From positions 1 through 37,971 of the forward strand of contig CANHKH010000002.1 of NCBI GenBank assembly GCA_947460165.1: 37,971 bases of DNA, in the 5' to 3' direction. Below are positions 17,487 through 26,965 of the stretch, in pieces (position 1 is the first letter of the stretch; each line of letters starts with the position of its first letter). The stretch is from Comamonadaceae bacterium. Its GTDB lineage: Bacteria; Pseudomonadota; Gammaproteobacteria; Burkholderiales; Burkholderiaceae_C. Position numbers and translations under genes: made by a program. The notes beneath the pieces are model-generated. The model was not told the DNA's origin. It worked only from the letters and a program-made list of their open reading frames with translations, and made no database searches.

Positions 17487-17600
17487 GCCCCCACCCCAGC
17501 CCTCCCCCAGAGGGGGAGGGAGCAATTCGCAGAGACTGCTCGCGCTTTCCTGACCCCGACTTCACTCCCTCCCCCTCTGGGGGAGGGCTGGGGTGGGGGC
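17487..17600. repeat. MITE/REP-like element with 36-bp perfect terminal inverted repeats
   Basis: Left arm GCCCCCACCCCAGCCCTCCCCCAGAGGGGGAGGGAG (17487-17522) is the exact reverse complement of the right arm (17565-17600), with a 42-bp spacer. Confidence 0.9.
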
Positions 17601-17743
17601 ACGCGCAGCACAGGCCTGACTTCAACACGCTCAAGAAATCTTTCAAGAACAAGCCGAAGGGGTGGATCGCGCCTCACAAGCCCCCACCAGCTCGCTAATT
17701 TGCCCCCAAGTCACCCCCGCAGCTCTCACTCTAAAGACTCCCC

Positions 17744-18832
17744 ATGACCCTTCGCAAACCTTGGCTTCTTGGCCTCTTGGTGCTCCTCCTCGCCGCTGCG
17801 GCCCTGTACAACTGGCGGGCAGAGATCTCCTTGCAAGTGGCCCGCAAAATTGCGGCCAAGCACCTGTCCTCCACCGGCCTGGAAGGCTTGGCCGATGGCT
17901 TGCATGTGGGGCTGTGCGGGGCGGGCTCGCCCTTTCCTGACGAGTTGCGCGCCGGCCCCTGCACCTTGGTGGTGGCTGGGCAGCGTCTTTTGATATTCGA
18001 TGCCGGCAACGGCGCCAGCCGCAACATTGGCCGCATGGGCTTTACCCATGGGCGGGTGGAGGCGGTGTTTCTCACCCACTTTCACTCGGACCACATTGAC
18101 GGCTTGGGCGAGCTGATGCTGCAGCGCTGGGTGCAAGGCGGCCACCGGGCGCCTGTGCCAGTGCATGGTCCGGCAGGCGTGCAAGAGGTGGTGGCGGGGC
18201 TGATGCAAACCTACCGCCAAGACCGGGGCTACCGCGTGGCCCACCATGGCGATGCGTCGGTGCCAGCCTCGGGCTTTGGCGGCCAAGCCCGGCCTTTTGC
18301 CGTGCCCAGTGATGCCGCCGTCAGCGTCTACAAAGAGGGCGACTTGGAGGTCAGCGCTTTTGCGGTTGACCACTCGCCTGCTCACCCAGCGGTGGGCTAC
18401 CGCATCAATTACAAGGGCCGGGTGGTGGTGCTCAGTGGCGACACCAAGCGCTCGGCGGCCGTGCAGCGCGAAGCGCAAGGCGCCGACTTGCTGGTGCACG
18501 AGGCGCTGTCCACCAAGCTGGTGAACCTGATGGAAGAAGTCTCCAGTCAAAACGGCAGGCCTGGCCTGGCCAAGGTCTTGGGCGACATCCACGACTACCA
18601 TGCCACGCCCGAAGAGGCGGCGCAAACCGCACGCGACGCCAAAGTGGGCTATTTGCTGCTTAACCACATCGTGCCCACCTTGCCGCCGCTGCCCGGCCTA
18701 GAAAAAACCTTTTTGGGTGACGCTCCGCGCATTTACAGCGGGCCTTTGCGCGTGGGCCGTGACGGTGACTTTCTGTCCCTGCCCGCAGGCAGCCGTGAGA
18801 TCACGCACAGCTCCCGGCTGAGGTTCCCTTGA
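17744..18832 (+). CDS. MBL-fold metallo-hydrolase (RNase Z/arylsulfatase-like) with N-terminal membrane anchor
   Basis: MTLRKPWLLGLLVLLLAAAALYNW anchor; VEAVFLTHFHSDHIDGLGEL (HxHxDH); VVVLSGDTKRS; LLLNHIVP. Confidence 0.88.
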   Translation: MTLRKPWLLGLLVLLLAAAALYNWRAEISLQVARKIAAKHLSSTGLEGLADGLHVGLCGAGSPFPDELRAGPCTLVVAGQRLLIFDAGNGASRNIGRMGFTHGRVEAVFLTHFHSDHIDGLGELMLQRWVQGGHRAPVPVHGPAGVQEVVAGLMQTYRQDRGYRVAHHGDASVPASGFGGQARPFAVPSDAAVSVYKEGDLEVSAFAVDHSPAHPAVGYRINYKGRVVVLSGDTKRSAAVQREAQGADLLVHEALSTKLVNLMEEVSSQNGRPGLAKVLGDIHDYHATPEEAAQTARDAKVGYLLLNHIVPTLPPLPGLEKTFLGDAPRIYSGPLRVGRDGDFLSLPAGSREITHSSRLRFP

Positions 18833-18834
18833 GC

Positions 18835-19782
18835 ATGCCCATGAGCGAGTTCAGCCTGCCCGCCTTGAGCGCGCCCGTGCTGCGCACACCCGAGCATTGC
18901 TTTGCGGCCGTGCGTGACTTTCCCTATGCGCCCCATTACTTGGAGCTCACTGGTGGTGGCACGCCGCTGCGCGTGGCCTACATTGACGAAGGTCCGCGCG
19001 ATGCCCCCCTGGTGCTGCTCATGCACGGCGAGCCCACTTGGTCTTACCTTTACCGCACCATGATCCCGCCACTGCTGGCGGCGGGCCTGCGGGTGGTGGC
19101 GCCCGATTTGGTGGGCTTTGGCCGCTCCGACAAACCCAGCGCCCAGCGCGATTACAGCTACGCCCACCATGTGGCCTGGATGAACCGCTGGCTGGCCCAG
19201 GCCCAGTTGGAGCGCATCACGCTGTTTTGCCAAGACTGGGGCTCGCTCATTGGCTTGCGCATGGCTTGCGCGCAGCCGCAGCGCTTTGAGCGCATTGCGC
19301 TGGCCAATGGCGGCTTGCCCACGGGCACAGCCCCCGTGCCGCGTGCCTTCAAGCTGTGGCGCGCTTTTGCCAGTTACAGCCCTTGGTTCCCCATAGGCCG
19401 CATTGTGCGAAGCGGCTGCGCCCAAGGCCTGAGCGACGAGGCCGTTGCCGCTTACAACGCGCCCTTTCCCACGGCTGCCCACCGCCGTGGCGCCAGGGCT
19501 TTTCCGCGCTTGGTGCCCATTGCGCCAAACGATCTTGAACGCCCGGCCAACGAGGCCGCTTGGGGCCAGTTGCGCGCCTGGGACAAGCCCTTTGTCACCT
19601 TGTTCAGCTCGCGCGACCCCATCACCCGGGGCGGCGAGCGGCTGTTTCAGGCCCAGGTGCCCGGCGCTCAGGGCCAGGCCCACCAAACCATTCGGGGCGC
19701 GGGCCATTTTTTGCAGGAAGACCGCGGCCCCGAGCTGGCCCAGGCCCTGATTGCCTTTGTCCACGCGAAAGCCGCCCCATGA
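18835..19782 (+). CDS. alpha/beta hydrolase, haloalkane-dehalogenase-like (DhlA-type)
   Basis: LVLLMHGEPTWSYLYRTMIPPLLAAGLRVVAPDLVGFGRSDKP...ITLFCQDWGSLIGLRMA (nucleophile motif QDWG)...GAGHFLQED. TTG at 18829 is an alternative start. Confidence 0.82.
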   Translation: MPMSEFSLPALSAPVLRTPEHCFAAVRDFPYAPHYLELTGGGTPLRVAYIDEGPRDAPLVLLMHGEPTWSYLYRTMIPPLLAAGLRVVAPDLVGFGRSDKPSAQRDYSYAHHVAWMNRWLAQAQLERITLFCQDWGSLIGLRMACAQPQRFERIALANGGLPTGTAPVPRAFKLWRAFASYSPWFPIGRIVRSGCAQGLSDEAVAAYNAPFPTAAHRRGARAFPRLVPIAPNDLERPANEAAWGQLRAWDKPFVTLFSSRDPITRGGERLFQAQVPGAQGQAHQTIRGAGHFLQEDRGPELAQALIAFVHAKAAP

Positions 19783-20690
19783 GCTCGCCCAGCTGGCAAG
19801 CCCGCGCCATCAGCTTGGCACTGCGCCTGACCTTCAAGCGCCAACTCGCGGCTGCGCAAGGCATAGACCAGGTCAGGCAGCTCATGGGCCGCAACATGAG
19901 CCGCACACCCCGCGAGATGGAGATTTCCCCCTGGCCCCATGCGGGCGGCGGTCAAGGCGAGCGCCTGCGCTGCCTGCGCGCGCCTGCGCGTGCCCGTATG
20001 ATGTACGTGCACGGCGGCGGCTTTGTGGCCGGCAGCCCGCTCAGCCACCGGTCCATCACGGTGGCACTGGCGCGGCTGGGCTTTGAGGTCTGGGTGCCCG
20101 ACTACCGGCTGGCGCCCGAGCACCCGTTTCCGCAAGGGCTGGAGCAGCTCTTGGCCCTCTACGGCGAGGCCAGCGAAGGCCTGAGCGCTGACCAGTACAT
20201 GCTGCTGGCAGGCGACTCGGCCGGCGGTGGGCTGGTGCTGTCTTTGATGCTCATGCTCAAGGACCAGGGCAGGGCGCTGCCCGCTGCTGGTGCCTTGCTT
20301 TCCCCCTTGGTCGACCTCACCTTGTCAGGCCGCTCCATTGACCGCAACGCCCGCCGCTGCGCCATGTTCACCCGCGCTCCCTTGGAGCGTGGCATGGCGC
20401 TCTACCTGGGCGGCCAAGACGCCCGTTTGCCCCTGGCCTCGCCGGTGCGTGCCAAGCTCCAAGGCTTGCCGCCGCTCCTCATCCATGTGGGCCAAAACGA
20501 AACCTTGCTCGACGACGCCGTGGCCCTGTGCGAGGCCTGCCAGCGCGATGGGGTTAAGGCGCAGCTTCGCATTTGGCCTGCCGTCCCCCATGTGTGGCAG
20601 CTGTTTGGGCGCTACATCCCCGAGGCGCGGCAGTCGCTGCGTGAAGTGGCTGCTTTTCTTCATCAACACACCCTCAAGACGCCTGTATGA
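19779..20690 (+). CDS. alpha/beta hydrolase, hormone-sensitive-lipase-like esterase
   Basis: MMYVHGGGFVAGSPLSHRS...VWVPDYRLAPEHPFPQGLEQ...LLAGDSAGGGLVLSLML (GDSAGG)...HVWQLF. Confidence 0.92.
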   Translation: MSSPSWQARAISLALRLTFKRQLAAAQGIDQVRQLMGRNMSRTPREMEISPWPHAGGGQGERLRCLRAPARARMMYVHGGGFVAGSPLSHRSITVALARLGFEVWVPDYRLAPEHPFPQGLEQLLALYGEASEGLSADQYMLLAGDSAGGGLVLSLMLMLKDQGRALPAAGALLSPLVDLTLSGRSIDRNARRCAMFTRAPLERGMALYLGGQDARLPLASPVRAKLQGLPPLLIHVGQNETLLDDAVALCEACQRDGVKAQLRIWPAVPHVWQLFGRYIPEARQSLREVAAFLHQHTLKTPV

Positions 20691-22174
20691 GCTCTTCAAC
20701 TTTTCAGCCCGACCACCAAGTGACCATCGTGGGCGCCGGCTTTGGCGGCCTGTGCATGGCCTTGCAGCTGGCGCGCGCGGGCGAGTCCAACTTTGTGCTG
20801 CTGGAGCAGGCCCAAGAGGTGGGCGGCACCTGGCGCGACAACCAGTACCCGGGTTGCGCTTGTGACGTGCCATCGCACCTCTACTCCTTTTCCTTTGAGC
20901 CCCACACCTCGTGGAGCCGCATGTACGCCAGCCACGACGAAATTCAGGCCTACTTGGTGGCTTGCAGCCACAAACACGGCCTGCGCGAGAAAATTTGGCT
21001 GGGCACGGCGCTCACCGAAGCCCGCTTTGACGAGACGCACAACGTCTGGCACATCACCACCAGCACAGGCCGGCAGTTCAGCACACGGGTGCTGGTCACG
21101 GCTTTGGGCGCTTTGTCTCGGCCGGCCATTCCGCAGTTGCCGGGCATAGAGCGCTTTGCGGGCCGGGTGTTTCACTCGGCGCGCTGGGACCACGGCTTGG
21201 ACTTGCAGGGCCTGCGCGTGGCCGTCATTGGCACAGGCGCGAGTGCCATTCAGTTTGTGCCGCACCTGCAAGCCCGTGCTCAGCAGGTGCATGTGTTCCA
21301 GCGCACGCCAGCCTGGGTGCTGCCCAAGGGCGACCGGCCCTTCACACCCACCGAGCTGGACCGCATGCAACGAATCCCCGGCTACAGGCGCTTGTTCCGC
21401 TGGCTTATTTACTGGCGCCAAGAGTTCACCGGCCTGGGATTTTTGGTGGCGCCCTCGCTCATGGCCCGCGCCCAAAGCCTGGCCACACGGTTTTTGAAAA
21501 AACACGTCAAAGACCCGGCCTTGCGCGAGCGCCTCTTGCCGCGCTACACCATGGGCTGCAAGCGCGTGCTGCTGTCCAACGACTACTACCCCGCCATGGC
21601 CCAGCCCAATGTGCAGGTGCACGGCATGGACCAGCTCCAAGGTGTGACCGAGCGCGGCGTGCAGGTGGGCGGCCAAGAGCTTGCGGTGGACGCCATCATT
21701 TACGGCACGGGTTTCAGGGCCACCGACTTGCTCACGCCGCTGCGACTGCTGGGGCGCGGCGGGGTGGACCTCAACACCGTGTGGGCCGAGCAGGGTCTGG
21801 GCGCGCACAAGGGCGTGTGCGTGGCGGGTTTTCCCAATTTGTTCATGCTGCTCGGCCCCAACACCGGCCTGGGCCACAACTCGGCCATCTTCATGATCGA
21901 GTCGCAGGTGCAGTACATCCTCAAGGGCTTGGCACGCATGCGCGCGCGCGGCGCCACGGCGGTGGAAGTCAAGCCCCAGGCCCAAGAGGCTTTTGCCCAA
22001 GAGATGGACAAGCGCACCCATGGCACGGTGTGGAAAAGCGGCTGCAAAAGCTGGTACCTGGACGCCAAAGGCCGCAACGTCACCCTGTGGCCTGGCTTTA
22101 CCTTTTCGTATTGGTGGCGCTTGCTCAGCTTCAAGGCCAGTGAACACCTGTGGGGCCGCACGGCGCGGCCATGA
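20687..22174 (+). CDS. flavin-containing monooxygenase, Baeyer-Villiger type
   Basis: VTIVGAGFGGLCMALQLA (GxGxxG), FAGRVFHSARW (BVMO fingerprint FxGxxxHxxxW), VAVIGTGASAIQ, YGTGF. Confidence 0.93.
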   Translation: MSSSTFQPDHQVTIVGAGFGGLCMALQLARAGESNFVLLEQAQEVGGTWRDNQYPGCACDVPSHLYSFSFEPHTSWSRMYASHDEIQAYLVACSHKHGLREKIWLGTALTEARFDETHNVWHITTSTGRQFSTRVLVTALGALSRPAIPQLPGIERFAGRVFHSARWDHGLDLQGLRVAVIGTGASAIQFVPHLQARAQQVHVFQRTPAWVLPKGDRPFTPTELDRMQRIPGYRRLFRWLIYWRQEFTGLGFLVAPSLMARAQSLATRFLKKHVKDPALRERLLPRYTMGCKRVLLSNDYYPAMAQPNVQVHGMDQLQGVTERGVQVGGQELAVDAIIYGTGFRATDLLTPLRLLGRGGVDLNTVWAEQGLGAHKGVCVAGFPNLFMLLGPNTGLGHNSAIFMIESQVQYILKGLARMRARGATAVEVKPQAQEAFAQEMDKRTHGTVWKSGCKSWYLDAKGRNVTLWPGFTFSYWWRLLSFKASEHLWGRTARP

Positions 22175-23292
22175 ACCAGCCCTACACCTTTTACGGCTGG
22201 CACGCCTCCTACTTTGCGGGCAAGGCGCGCACCTACCTGCATTACAAGCAAGTGCCCCTGGCCGAGCCCACGCTGACACTGTGGACGCTCATGGGCCCCG
22301 TCAAGCGCCACACCGGCGCGGCTGCCATGCCTGCGCTGCGCACGCCCACGGGGCAGTGGTTGTCGGACAGCAGCGAGATCATTGACCACATGGAAGCGGC
22401 CTTTCCCGAGCGGCCCGTGGTGCCCCAGACGCCTGTGCAGCGCTGCGTGTCTTACCTGCTGGAAGCTTGGTTTGACGAGTGGTGGATTCCCATGGCCATG
22501 CACTCGCGCTGGAGCTACCCCGAGAATTACCAAGATCTCTTCAGGCGCGACGTGGGCAACCAGCTCATGCCCGGCTTTCCCCGCCTGGCCAAAAACATGG
22601 CAGTCGACCACGTGGCCCGCATGCTGCGCGGCATGTGCCCGGCCGTCGGCATACGCCCCGAGCAGCTGGGCTGGCTCAACAGCTGGAGCGAGCATGCGCT
22701 GGACTTGCTGCACACCCACTTGCAGGCCCAGCCCTATCTGTTGGGAAGCCGCCCCAGCCTGGCCGACTTTGCCCTGGCTGGGCCCATGTACGGCCACCTG
22801 GCCCGCGATCCCTGGCCTGCCCGCGAATGGGTGGCCCCTAGGCCCGCTCTGCGGCAATGGACAGACCGCATGGCCCAGCCGCCTGCGCACGCAGCGCAGG
22901 GCGAGCTCACGCCGGACGATGACATTCCCACCACGCTGGTGCCCCTCTTGCAGCTGGTGCTCAGTGAATTCACGCCTTTTGTGCAAGGCATACAGGCCCA
23001 AGTGCAGGCCCTGTCTGCCACCTGGCCCCCAGGCAAAACCCTGCCTCGCGGGCTGGCCGACGTGTGCGTGAACACCCCACAAGGTCGCTTTTGCCGCGCC
23101 GCCTTGCCCTACACCTTGTGGATGGTGCAGCGTCTGCAAAGCGTGTTTGCCAGCCTGCCACAGGCCGAGCAAGCCCGCGTGCGCCTGGCTTTTGCCAGCT
23201 GGGGCAGTGATGCGCTGCTGACCATGCCTGTGCCCAAGCTGGAGCGGCGGGCGCTGCGGGTGGCGCTGGCCATGGACCAGCCACAGGCCTGA
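22171..23292 (+). CDS. glutathione S-transferase-like protein
   Basis: YTFYGWHASYFAGKARTYLHYKQVPLAEPTLT...MPALRTPTGQWLSDSSEIIDHMEAAFPERPVVPQ...LLGSRPSLADFALAGPMYGHL; GST N- and C-domain pattern. ATGA overlap. Confidence 0.78.
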   Translation: MNQPYTFYGWHASYFAGKARTYLHYKQVPLAEPTLTLWTLMGPVKRHTGAAAMPALRTPTGQWLSDSSEIIDHMEAAFPERPVVPQTPVQRCVSYLLEAWFDEWWIPMAMHSRWSYPENYQDLFRRDVGNQLMPGFPRLAKNMAVDHVARMLRGMCPAVGIRPEQLGWLNSWSEHALDLLHTHLQAQPYLLGSRPSLADFALAGPMYGHLARDPWPAREWVAPRPALRQWTDRMAQPPAHAAQGELTPDDDIPTTLVPLLQLVLSEFTPFVQGIQAQVQALSATWPPGKTLPRGLADVCVNTPQGRFCRAALPYTLWMVQRLQSVFASLPQAEQARVRLAFASWGSDALLTMPVPKLERRALRVALAMDQPQA

Positions 23293-23348
23293 GGTCTGGC
23301 CACGCGCAGCGCGCGAGCACCTGTCTTGCCCATGCCAGAATCCTCGCC

Positions 23349-23990
23349 ATGGAACTGGTCACCTTCTTCATCGACTTCATCTTGCACGTGGACCGCTACT
23401 TAGAGGCCTTCACGCGGGACCATGGCACCTGGGTGTATGCGCTGCTGTTTGCCATTGTTTTTGTAGAGACTGGCGTGGTGGTGATGCCCTTTTTGCCGGG
23501 GGATTCGCTGCTGTTCATCACCGGGGCGCTGGCGGGGGCGGGTTTGTTGAGCTTGCCATGGGTCATGGCGCTGCTGCTGCTGGCGGCCATCTTGGGCGAC
23601 CAGTGCAATTACCTCATAGGCCGACGGGTGGGGCCCAAGGTGTTTCAGTGGCCGCAGTCGCGCTTTTTCAACCGACAGGCCTTTGACCAGGCGCACCGGT
23701 TTTACGAGCGCTACGGTGGCATCACCATTGTGATTGCGCGCTTCATGCCTTTTGTGCGCACCTTTGCGCCTTTTGTGGCCGGTGTGGCCGAGATGGGCCG
23801 GGCCAAGTTCAGCGCCTACAACGTGGGCGGGGCACTGCTGTGGGTGCTGGGTTTGTGTGGGGCAGGTTACCTGTTTGGCAACCTGGCCTGGGTGCAGCAG
23901 CACCTGAGCAAAATCATTTGGGCGCTGATCATCGTGCCGGGTGTGCTGGCCATGCTGGGCGCCTGGCGTGCCCGCCGCGCGGCGTCCTGA
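23349..23990 (+). CDS. DedA family membrane protein (VTT/SNARE-associated domain)
   Basis: LLFAIVFVETGVVVMPFLPGDSLLFITGALAGAG...GDQCNYLIGRRVGPKVF...FYERYGGITIVIARFMPFVRTFAPFVAGVAEM. Confidence 0.93.
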   Translation: MELVTFFIDFILHVDRYLEAFTRDHGTWVYALLFAIVFVETGVVVMPFLPGDSLLFITGALAGAGLLSLPWVMALLLLAAILGDQCNYLIGRRVGPKVFQWPQSRFFNRQAFDQAHRFYERYGGITIVIARFMPFVRTFAPFVAGVAEMGRAKFSAYNVGGALLWVLGLCGAGYLFGNLAWVQQHLSKIIWALIIVPGVLAMLGAWRARRAAS

Positions 23991-23996
23991 AGCGCC

Positions 23997-25376
23997 TCAA
24001 ATGGCCCGGTTGCGGGCCAGCGGCGGGTTGCGGGCAAAGTAGCGCTCTATGCCGCGCATCAGGGCGTCGGCCAGCTTGTTCTGAAAAGCGGGGTCGCGCA
24101 ACCTTTCTTCTTCGTCTGGGTTGCTGATGAAGGCTGTTTCCACCAGCACGCTGGGGATGTCTGGCGCCTTGAGCACCGCAAAGCCCGCTTGCTCTACCCG
24201 CGGCTTGTGCAGCTTGCCCACGCGGCCAATTTCACCCAGCATGGCGCCGCCCAACTGCAAGCTGTCGTTGATTTGCGCGGTGGTGCTCATGTCCAGCAGG
24301 GTCTGGCGCAGGGCTTGGTCGCGCACCTGAATGTTCACCCCACCCACGCCGTCGGCGGCGTTTTCCTTGTCGGCCAGCCAACGCGCGGCACTGCTGGAGG
24401 CGCCGCGCTCGCTGAGCACAAACACGCTGGCGCCTTGCGGGCGCTGTGAGTAAAAAGCATCGGCATGGATGCTGATAAAGAGGTCGGCCTGCACCCGCCT
24501 GGCTTTTTGCACGCGCACATGCAGGGGCACAAAAAAGTCGCCATCGCGCGTGAGGTAGGCGCGCATGTGGGGCCGCTCGTTGATGCGTTCGCGCAGCAAC
24601 TGGGCCACTTGCAAGACCACGTCTTTTTCTCGCGTGCCGCCCGGGCCAATGGCGCCAGGGTCTTCACCGCCGTGGCCGGGGTCCAGGGCCACGATGATGA
24701 GCCTGTCTGTCTTGGCTGGCCCAGCTTTGGCCAGGGGCGCTGCGGGGCCGCTTGGTGACGGAACAGGCCCAGGCCCAGGCTTGCGTTTGGCGTGCTCGGC
24801 CATGAGCTCGCCCAAGGGATCGGCCGGGGCGGCGCTGTCTGGCGAGGAACTGCTCGATGGGCTGGTGCCAGCGCCGTCCCGCATTTTTTCGGCAATCAGG
24901 GCCTCCAGCGGGTCTGTCGCTTGGGTGGGGTAGAGGTCCATCACCAACCGGTGCTGGTAGGGCGCCACCGGCTTGAGACTGAACACCTGCGGCTGCACCG
25001 CTTGCTTGAGGTCTATCACCAAGCGCACCACCCCAGGGGCATTTTGGCCCACGCGAATGCTGGCGATGTTGGGGTCGTCTGCCCTGACCTTGGCCACCAA
25101 CTCCTTGAGCGCGGGCTGCAGGTCCAGTCCCGTGATGTCTATGGCCAAGCGGGGCGGGTCGGGGATCAGCCATTGCCGCGCCCGAATCGGCTCGTCAGAC
25201 TCCAGCGTCACGCGGGTGTAGTCTTTGGCGGGCCACACCCGCACAGCCACCAGCTCGGCCCCCTGGGCAATCTCGCGGCTGCCCAGCAGCAGCACCAAGC
25301 TGCCCGCTTGCAGCAGTTGGCGCCTGTGCCACAGACGGGTCTGATTGGGCTGGCCTTTGTCAAAAGACAAGCTCAT
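23997..25376 (-). CDS. amiC: N-acetylmuramoyl-L-alanine amidase (AmiC-like, AMIN + amidase_3)
   Basis: RRQLLQAGSLVLLLGSREIAQGAE (Tat-like leader), AMIN-like domain, IIVALDPGHGGEDPGAIGPGGTREKDVVLQVAQLLRERI...FISIHADAF...PSVLVETAFISNPDEE. Confidence 0.92.
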   Translation of the reverse strand: MSLSFDKGQPNQTRLWHRRQLLQAGSLVLLLGSREIAQGAELVAVRVWPAKDYTRVTLESDEPIRARQWLIPDPPRLAIDITGLDLQPALKELVAKVRADDPNIASIRVGQNAPGVVRLVIDLKQAVQPQVFSLKPVAPYQHRLVMDLYPTQATDPLEALIAEKMRDGAGTSPSSSSSPDSAAPADPLGELMAEHAKRKPGPGPVPSPSGPAAPLAKAGPAKTDRLIIVALDPGHGGEDPGAIGPGGTREKDVVLQVAQLLRERINERPHMRAYLTRDGDFFVPLHVRVQKARRVQADLFISIHADAFYSQRPQGASVFVLSERGASSSAARWLADKENAADGVGGVNIQVRDQALRQTLLDMSTTAQINDSLQLGGAMLGEIGRVGKLHKPRVEQAGFAVLKAPDIPSVLVETAFISNPDEEERLRDPAFQNKLADALMRGIERYFARNPPLARNRAI

Positions 25377-25897
25377 TGCACACCCTTGAGCAGCGCATCG
25401 CCCTTGGCGCTGAAGCTGCTCATCTTCACTTGCCTGGGGCAGTCGGTGTGCCCTGCCTCGCTGGCCAGGCTGTGTATGTCCAGCACCAGATCGGGCGTGG
25501 GCAGGCGGTCTTGGGCTTTGTCTGGCCACTCGACCAGCTTCAAGCCGGGGGCGGCAAACAGGTCCCTGAAGCCCGCTTCTTCCCATTCGTCTGGGTCGTT
25601 GAAGCGGTAAAAGTCGAAGTGGGCCACGGCCAAGTCAGCTCCTGCCGGTTTGACCGCATAAGTTTCAACCACGGCATAGGTGGGGCTTTTGATGCGGCCG
25701 GTCACGCCCAGGGCCTGCAGCAGGTGGCGCGCCAAGGTGGTTTTGCCCGCGCCCAAGTTGCCGCGCAACTCGATCAAGGCATCGCCTGGCGGCTGCAATG
25801 TGAGCAGCGCGCGGGCCAGCAGTTGGGCAAAGGCTTGGGTGTCCCGCTCCTGGCGCCAGACGGTGCTTTCTACAATGCCGTGATGCAAGGCGGCCAT
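25373..25897 (-). CDS. tsaE: tRNA threonylcarbamoyladenosine biosynthesis ATPase TsaE
   Basis: LIELRGNLGAGKTTLARHLLQALGVTGRIKSPTYAVVETY...HFDFYRFNDPDEWEEAGFRDLF...LVEWPDKA. Confidence 0.95.
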   Translation of the reverse strand: MAALHHGIVESTVWRQERDTQAFAQLLARALLTLQPPGDALIELRGNLGAGKTTLARHLLQALGVTGRIKSPTYAVVETYAVKPAGADLAVAHFDFYRFNDPDEWEEAGFRDLFAAPGLKLVEWPDKAQDRLPTPDLVLDIHSLASEAGHTDCPRQVKMSSFSAKGDALLKGVQ

Positions 25898-26956
25898 GAG
25901 GTGTTGGTGTTGATTCGGGACTGGGCAAAAGCGCTCGGATTCTCGCAAATCGGTGTGGCCGGCGTGAACCTGAGCTCGGCCGAGGCAGGATTATCGGCTT
26001 GGCTGGCCGCAGGCTTTCATGGACAGATGGAATACATGGCCGCGCACGGCTTAAAGCGCGCCCGCCCGGCCGAACTTGTGCCCGGCACGGTCAGCGTCAT
26101 CACCGCCCGCATGGACTACCTGCCGCGCCAGCGCACCAGTGACTGGGCCGAGCAAGAACTGGATCGCCTGCAGCGCCCGGGCGAGGCCGTGGTGTCGGTG
26201 TACGCCCGTGGCCGGGACTACCACAAGGTGCTGCGTTCTCGCCTGGCCCAGTTGGGCGAGCGCATTGCCGCCCATGTGCAGCCGCTGGGCCACCGCGCTT
26301 TCACCGATTCAGCCCCTGTGATGGAGGCTGAATTGGCCAGCCGCAGCGGCCTGGGTTGGCGTGGCAAGCACACGCTGGTGCTCAGCCGCGAGGCGGGCTC
26401 CATGTTTTTTTTGGGCGAAATTTTTGTGGACATGGCGCTGCCGACCACCGAGCCGGTGGCGGGCCACTGCGGCAGCTGCAGCGCCTGCATGGACCTGTGC
26501 CCCACGGGCGCCATCGTGGGGCCACAGCGCCTGGACGCCAGGCGCTGCATTTCTTACCTCACCATTGAGCACGCAGGCGCCATCCCCCAAGAGCTGCGCC
26601 CGCTCATGGGCAACCGCATTTACGGCTGCGACGACTGTCAGCTGGTCTGCCCCTGGAACAAATATGCCCAGCGCTCGACCTTGTCCGACTTTGACGAGCG
26701 AGCCCCCGTGACAGGCCAGACCTTGCTGGCCGTGTGGCAGTGGAGCGAGGGTGATTTTTTGCGCCACACCGAGGGCAGCCCCCTGCGCCGCATCGGCCAT
26801 GAGCGCTGGTTGCGCAATGTGGCCGTGGCCTTGGGCAATGCTCTCCGGGCAGGGGGGGAACAAGCGCCCGCCATTCGGCAGGCCCTGAGCTTGCGCGCCC
26901 AAGACCCCAGCGACTTGGTGCGCGAGCATGTGCGCTGGGCCCTGGCCCAAGGCTGA
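25883..26956 (+). CDS. queG: epoxyqueuosine reductase QueG
   Basis: GHCGSCSACMDLCPTGAIVGPQRLDARRCISYLTIEHAGAIPQELRPLMGNRIYGCDDCQLVCPWNKYA; two 4Fe-4S motifs. The longer upstream ORF is antisense to tsaE; ATG at 25883 chosen. Confidence 0.95.
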   Translation: MQGGHEVLVLIRDWAKALGFSQIGVAGVNLSSAEAGLSAWLAAGFHGQMEYMAAHGLKRARPAELVPGTVSVITARMDYLPRQRTSDWAEQELDRLQRPGEAVVSVYARGRDYHKVLRSRLAQLGERIAAHVQPLGHRAFTDSAPVMEAELASRSGLGWRGKHTLVLSREAGSMFFLGEIFVDMALPTTEPVAGHCGSCSACMDLCPTGAIVGPQRLDARRCISYLTIEHAGAIPQELRPLMGNRIYGCDDCQLVCPWNKYAQRSTLSDFDERAPVTGQTLLAVWQWSEGDFLRHTEGSPLRRIGHERWLRNVAVALGNALRAGGEQAPAIRQALSLRAQDPSDLVREHVRWALAQG

Positions 26957-26965
26957 GCCTGGGTC

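Noticed and set aside
16432-17652. 406-aa minus-strand ORF containing PSPPPEGEG...PSGGGLGWGQG
   Set aside because: This peptide pattern is the translation of the inverted-repeat element; a known artefact of such repeats, not a gene.
20696-23172. Long minus-strand ORFs (20696-22279, 21700-23172)
   Set aside because: Shadow ORFs opposite the BVMO and GST-like genes; no family signature.
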